NCBI GenBank assembly: GCA_017509065.1
Contig: JAFWQM010000210.1
Location: forward strand, 1-9,918
Direction of reading: 5' to 3'
Origin: Clostridia bacterium
GTDB lineage: Bacteria; Bacillota_A; Clostridia; Christensenellales; Aristaeellaceae
Length of the DNA: 9,918 nt
This document shows positions 6,294 through 9,918 of the stretch, piece by piece; position 1 is the stretch's first letter; every line of letters starts with the position of its first letter. Made by a program: the position numbers and the translations under genes. The notes beneath the pieces were generated by a model that saw nothing but the letters and a program-made list of their open reading frames with translations, ran no database searches and was not told the origin of the DNA.

Positions 6294-8078
6294 TTATCGG
6301 AAGGGATAATTGTCCACATAGTACTGATAAATCGCTGTGATGCTGTCGGTTTTGTACTTTTTCAGCACCGTGCACCACTTGTCCCAATCCTTGTCGAAAT
6401 TGCTCTGACCGGTGATGAAGTTGGCACAGTTCTTGGTCATGTATTCCAGCACCTTGGCGCGGATATCGTCACAGGTTTTGCTGTCCGCCTGCGTCATCTC
6501 GTTGGTGGTGCGGGTGCCCTGGAAGAAACCGGTGTTGGGATACAGCAGCCATCGATCCAGAGAAGCCTGATAGGTATCGGCATAGCCAAGATCCACGTTT
6601 TTCACCAGCAGCAGACCGGGCGCTTTGTTGAATCCTACTGCGGTGTTCAGTTGACCGCTGTCTGTCACCAGCACATTGCTCTTTTCGTACTTGCCTTCAC
6701 TGTTGATGAAATAAGCGCCATCGCTCAGGCCGTTGCTGGCATAGAAGGTGTTTTCGGAAAAGTCCGCCACCTGTTCGGCGCTGAGGCCAAGCGTACGGAT
6801 CAGCGCGCCTTCCTCGGAGTAGAAGTAATCCAGATAACTGCACAGGGCAGCCAGATCCTTATCCTTGGCAGTAGGCGTAATGATCACGCCGCCGCCGGTC
6901 AGCTCGCCGCCCATCACGCAGTTCGGCGGCACGTTCCGGCAGCTTTCCGGGCCATACATATCGTTGATGGGATAGGCTGCGCCGGCTACGAAGATGCCGT
7001 CGGTATAGCCGCCGTCATGCATATCCAGCCGGCCGCCCAGCTCGCTCTGCTGGCCGTTCCACATACCGATCATGCCCTGGCGCACGGAGGTGGAGTCGAT
7101 CTGATAGAAAGAATCGGAGGTGCGCTGGTTGAAGTCATGATCCAGCCAGCCCTTTTCATACCAGGCGTGCATGCATTGCAAGTAGGTTTTGAAGGGCTCC
7201 TCGTTGCCGCCGAAGTGCACCTTGTTTTCGGCATCCTGATACCACACGTTGACGCCGCCTCCGAAGCAGGAAAGGAGGCCGCCGCTCCATGTGAAGCCTG
7301 GATAGTACAGGCTCACACAGTATTTATCCCTGATTCCCAGATCGGCCTGAGCCCGGGTAAAGATCTCAAACATCCATTCCCAGTCGGAGATGTACTTGGG
7401 GTCGGTTCCGCCCGAAGGGAATACTACGTCGTCCACCCAGCTGTCCGCGTCTGCGGGATCAGTATAGCCGCCGGTGAAAGCAGCGCCGGTGGTCGGGTTG
7501 GTTCCATATTTCACGATCCAATCCCGGCGGTACATGTAGCCCTGGAACACCGCGTCGTAATCGTCCTGCAGATTGGTCAGGCCGTAATAATGCTCGTTTC
7601 CATCGGCATCCACGCTGACGGCATTATTGAAATAGACCGGATTGGAATGCACCAGCGCCACATAATTGGGCATGTTGGCCAGCACATAATCGGTGATCTC
7701 TATGCCGTATCCTTTTTCCACCATGATGCGGGGCGGTTCGCAGATAACCGCGTCGATCAAATCCGGCAGGTCGCCGGAGGCGATCATGGTGGTGTAGTTG
7801 TCATTTTCGGAGCCAGGCGGGGGCTGCAGGAAATTGAGGGCGATCCCCTTTTCTTCCGGGCCCCAGCCACGGCGAAGCGTGTACTGAACCGCAGGGTTCT
7901 CGGCGTAATTGCCGTAATATTCCGAGGAAGTACCGGAATAGATCCACCAGTCAAAGGTGGTTTCCGGAGATGCACTCTGGCCGGTGGTGCCGCCGATGTT
8001 GCTGTAATAGACCTGCATGCCGACCAGCATGACCACTACAGCGACCATCAAGGCAATCCACTTTGTGCGAATGGACAT
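6294..8078 (-). CDS. Extracellular solute-binding protein of a sugar ABC importer (LplA-like)
   Basis: The protein has 594 residues, the large size typical of binding proteins paired with LplB/LplC permeases. The N-terminus has charged residues then a hydrophobic stretch (8-24). Family features are MIASGDLPDLIDA (98-110), YGLTNLQDD (165-173), the aromatic-rich ligand-cleft region with YMYRRDW (181-187), WYEKGWLDHDF (316-326), and the closing segment FITGQSNFDKDWDKWCTVLKKY (554-575). No lipobox Cys follows the hydrophobic stretch (it reads LVGMQVYYSN), so it does not look like the usual lipoprotein and may be anchored by the uncleaved N-terminal helix. AAAGGAG precedes the ATG by about nine bases. 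It is first in the operon and should capture the substrate outside the cell and deliver it to the two permeases. Confidence 0.93.
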   Translation of the reverse strand: MSIRTKWIALMVAVVVMLVGMQVYYSNIGGTTGQSASPETTFDWWIYSGTSSEYYGNYAENPAVQYTLRRGWGPEEKGIALNFLQPPPGSENDNYTTMIASGDLPDLIDAVICEPPRIMVEKGYGIEITDYVLANMPNYVALVHSNPVYFNNAVSVDADGNEHYYGLTNLQDDYDAVFQGYMYRRDWIVKYGTNPTTGAAFTGGYTDPADADSWVDDVVFPSGGTDPKYISDWEWMFEIFTRAQADLGIRDKYCVSLYYPGFTWSGGLLSCFGGGVNVWYQDAENKVHFGGNEEPFKTYLQCMHAWYEKGWLDHDFNQRTSDSFYQIDSTSVRQGMIGMWNGQQSELGGRLDMHDGGYTDGIFVAGAAYPINDMYGPESCRNVPPNCVMGGELTGGGVIITPTAKDKDLAALCSYLDYFYSEEGALIRTLGLSAEQVADFSENTFYASNGLSDGAYFINSEGKYEKSNVLVTDSGQLNTAVGFNKAPGLLLVKNVDLGYADTYQASLDRWLLYPNTGFFQGTRTTNEMTQADSKTCDDIRAKVLEYMTKNCANFITGQSNFDKDWDKWCTVLKKYKTDSITAIYQYYVDNYPFR

Positions 8079-8130
8079 GGGTTTGATCTCCTTTCTCGAA
8101 TGGACTGAACGGAGAGATATCTCCCTTGAT

Positions 8131-8145
8131 GCTATCCATGATAGC
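8131..8145. other. Inverted repeat over the importer -10 region
   Basis: GCTATC and GATAGC are perfect 6-bp arms around CAT, covering the -10-like hexamer. It could be a small operator or a coincidence. A second short palindrome, GAGATATCTC, lies in the leader at 8113-8122. Confidence 0.3.
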
Positions 8146-8201
8146 GAATCACAGAAAAAAGCGCTTTATGATTTCCGACAAAAAATACGGCATTTCCGAC
8201 A
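8138..8201 (-). promoter_or_regulatory. Promoter and tandem operator of the importer operon
   Basis: Two identical 10-bp direct repeats TGTCGGAAAT (8201-8192 and 8180-8171) start 21 bp apart, two helical turns. TATCAT (8143-8138) follows exactly 27 bp after the second repeat. A recognisable -35 is missing, which suits an activator-dependent promoter. The predicted start is near 8131, giving a 5' leader of about 53 bases. The same layout occurs at 2084-2021. Confidence 0.65.
8158..8167. promoter_or_regulatory. Palindrome AAAGCGCTTT at the expected -35, cre-core-like
   Basis: This perfect 10-bp palindrome equals the core of a symmetrical cre site but lacks the outer TG and CA (11 of 14 consensus positions). 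It lies at the -35 region of the importer promoter, where a repressor would block transcription. Weak evidence. Confidence 0.25.
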
Positions 8202-8261
8202 CGTCGGCTGTCTGTATTTATTCTGCATACCGGAGCTCTCATGACCACATACTGTTACCTC

Positions 8262-8296
8262 TTTGAAAATGAAAGGCTGGAAAAACCAGCCTTTCA
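8262..8296 (-). terminator. Terminator hairpin after the hydrolase-like gene
   Basis: GAAAGGCTGG, loop TTTTT, CCAGCCTTTC is a perfect 10-bp stem (8271-8295). It starts nine bases after the stop codon and is followed by ATTTTC on the minus strand. The T-run is short but the position and the stem support termination, which separates this gene from the importer operon. Confidence 0.75.
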
Positions 8297-8304
8297 CAAA
8301 ATCC

Positions 8305-9918
8305 TTATTCTACGATGATTCGCGCCCGATCCAGGTTCAGCACCTGGGTAAATGGATCTGCGGCATCGCCATTGCGCTGGGTAGCGATGCGTACGGTGGC
8401 AAAGTATGTGCCGGGCTTATCAAAAGAACAGACGGTTTCCGCGTGCGCGGTGTGTACCAGCCCCCGGACTCCTTTTATAAAGGTCAGTGCACCATCCCAC
8501 ATTTCTTTTCCCAGCATCAGTCTGGCCGCGCCGTTGGTTTCGGTTTCCTTAGCGGCAAGCTGCTTTTCCTGCTGGGCAAACAGGATCTCCGTCACGTCGC
8601 CCGCGTTTTCGGGCACCTCAACATCCACCGTGAAGCGCACACACTCGCCTGCTTTTACATGGGTACACTTTTCGCCGTTGGCCTTCAGTGTGGGGATCGC
8701 CTGAATGCCGTACCGTTTGCTCACATCGGGCTCCGTATGAATCTGACCGTCTTCGCCCAGGGTATAGGCGGTACGATTCAGGGGTTCAATACCCTTCTCC
8801 ACCCAGTTGCTCAGGTCAATCAGCGCCTGCCGCAGAGCACCCACATAGTTGACCACCATATAGTTGCCGATGGCGGCCACGTCGCCGTGCATGCAGCGTT
8901 CCATAAAGTAGGTGCGGTGATCTGCGTCGCTGCCCTTGGCCTCAACGATCTTGTTCCGCCACCAATCGGCGCACCATGGGCACGTGCTTTCGTCCATTAG
9001 CGCTTGGATGTTGATGACCTTACCTTGAATTTCGCCATCCTGCCGCACGCCCACACCGGTAAAGGGCACCGGGAAAGGCTTCCGCTGGGGCGTTTTGGGT
9101 GTGCCGTCTGCATTGCGGAACTGATCCCAGGCATGGAAGGACAGATCCTCCGGTACCTGGTGGCGATAATAGCTCTGGGCTGCGATATAATCGGAATTAT
9201 CCAGCAGGATTTCATCCCCAGGCCGCACTTTCCCCAGTGTTTCTCCCACGTCGCTGGTGCCGTAGGCGGAACCGATGGTGACGATGCCACCGTCGCGGTC
9301 GGAATAACGCATCATTTTGCCCATGAGCAGGTTCGCACCCGCAGCCTCGCCACTTTCAAAAATCATCGAAAGACCTTCCAGGTACAGATGATCCCCCTGG
9401 GGCAGAGCCTCCAGTTCGAGATAGGCGCCATTGCCATCGGCCAGCTGCTTTTTCCAGGCGTCATCCACGCCATTCAGGCCGTTTTCCGCACTGCGGGCTT
9501 CCGCCTTATCAGCCAGATGCACCGAATGAACTTTGGTTTTGAAGTAAATGCGATCCTTGGAGGAAGAGCTTTCCGGGTCAGCCCCCGCATACCCGGGCTT
9601 GGTCCAGAAATCGGTAAAGTAGTCGGGATCCATTCTTTTGACACCGGGCATCAGCACCGGCAGGGAGCCGGGATCGATGACGCCCTTGGCCTCCAGATAC
9701 CAGGCCAGCGGAGGGAAGCCCATCCTTGTCAGCTCCCGCAGCATATCCGCCTCGTCCCGATTCAGTTCTTTATAGGGGTCGCCGCTGCCGCCCGCGTCCA
9801 GGGCGTCCAGAATTTTGGGAAAAGCATCTCGCAGCACCCGCTGTCCCTGCACGTGCATGGTGATGGTGTTGGGCAGGCTCACGGGAGAGCCGATGACAAA
9901 GGGCGCAGCCCCGTCCCA
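8305..9918 (-). CDS. Large uncharacterised alpha/beta-hydrolase-like protein with C-terminal beta-sandwich, N-terminus beyond window
   Basis: The frame is open to the window edge (537 codons plus stop). A GTG at 9882 is internal, because twelve more sense codons (beginning WDGAAPFVIG) precede it in frame. Numbering below is from that GTG. The section around 290-365 resembles the C-terminal part of an alpha/beta-hydrolase core: KVINIQALMDEST.PW.ADWWR (288-309) with a possible catalytic Asp at 297, MHGD with a possible catalytic His at 332, and YVGALRQALIDLSNWVEKGIEP (346-367), a helix that commonly follows the His. Residues about 378-525 look like a PKD/Ig-type sandwich, with VKAGECVRFTVDVEVPENAG and KPGTYFATVRIATQRNGD. 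A nucleophile elbow is not visible, so it may lie upstream or be absent. The substrate is unknown. The gene belongs to a separate transcript from the importer operon. Confidence 0.6.
   Translation of the reverse strand, partial: WDGAAPFVIGSPVSLPNTITMHVQGQRVLRDAFPKILDALDAGGSGDPYKELNRDEADMLRELTRMGFPPLAWYLEAKGVIDPGSLPVLMPGVKRMDPDYFTDFWTKPGYAGADPESSSSKDRIYFKTKVHSVHLADKAEARSAENGLNGVDDAWKKQLADGNGAYLELEALPQGDHLYLEGLSMIFESGEAAGANLLMGKMMRYSDRDGGIVTIGSAYGTSDVGETLGKVRPGDEILLDNSDYIAAQSYYRHQVPEDLSFHAWDQFRNADGTPKTPQRKPFPVPFTGVGVRQDGEIQGKVINIQALMDESTCPWCADWWRNKIVEAKGSDADHRTYFMERCMHGDVAAIGNYMVVNYVGALRQALIDLSNWVEKGIEPLNRTAYTLGEDGQIHTEPDVSKRYGIQAIPTLKANGEKCTHVKAGECVRFTVDVEVPENAGDVTEILFAQQEKQLAAKETETNGAARLMLGKEMWDGALTFIKGVRGLVHTAHAETVCSFDKPGTYFATVRIATQRNGDAADPFTQVLNLDRARIIVE

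Noticed and set aside
6273..8108. A 611-codon open frame on the plus strand opposite the solute-binding protein gene
   Set aside because: It is an antisense shadow. The minus-strand frame matches a known family with a good ribosome site, while the plus-strand translation is rich in His/Val/Ile/Gly with no domain and no promoter or ribosome site.
8017..8244. Small plus-strand gene in the importer promoter region
   Set aside because: No ribosome site; it spans the conserved direct repeats and the start of the binding-protein gene.

Overview
The window looks like part of a carbohydrate-use locus from a Gram-positive Firmicute, most likely a gut or rumen Clostridia. The basis is the gene families (a YesMN-type two-component pair, a large LplA-type solute-binding protein with two type I permeases, and a GH43-like enzyme), strong AGGAGG ribosome sites and sigma-A-like promoters. 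The species cannot be named from the sequence. All eight genes lie on the minus strand, so transcription runs from high to low coordinates. Base composition looks uniform, and I see no RNA genes, insertion sequences, CRISPR arrays or tRNAs.

In transcription order: (1) 9918-8305, the 3' part of a large protein with a probable alpha/beta-hydrolase core and a beta-sandwich tail, closed by a perfect hairpin at 8271-8295. (2) 8201-8079, a promoter region with two direct repeats. (3) 8078-4392, a three-gene operon for an oligosaccharide or modified-sugar importer (binding protein, permease, permease) ending in a strong terminator at 4344-4375. No ATPase gene is present. (4) 4341-2091, a promoter followed by a histidine kinase and an AraC-type response regulator with a 4-nt ATGA overlap. 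(5) 2084-881, a second direct-repeat promoter and a gene for a secreted beta-rich protein of unknown function. (6) 880-789, a compact leader with two hairpins and a cre-like site. (7) 789-1, the N-terminal 263 residues of a GH43-like glycoside hydrolase.

The most notable observation is that the importer promoter and the secreted-protein promoter share an operator-like block of about 45 bp (33 of 45 positions identical). Each contains two TCGGA-centred half-sites exactly 21 bp apart. In both, the proximal 10-bp repeat unit lies exactly 27 bp from a -10-like hexamer. This is the geometry expected for a dimeric AraC-family activator, and the AraC-type response regulator lies between the two targets. 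I infer a small regulon: the sensor kinase and regulator switch on the importer and the secreted protein together. The GH43-like enzyme would be co-transcribed with the secreted protein or driven by its own weak promoter under carbon-catabolite control. The secreted protein is therefore the least understood member of an otherwise recognisable glycan-use system.
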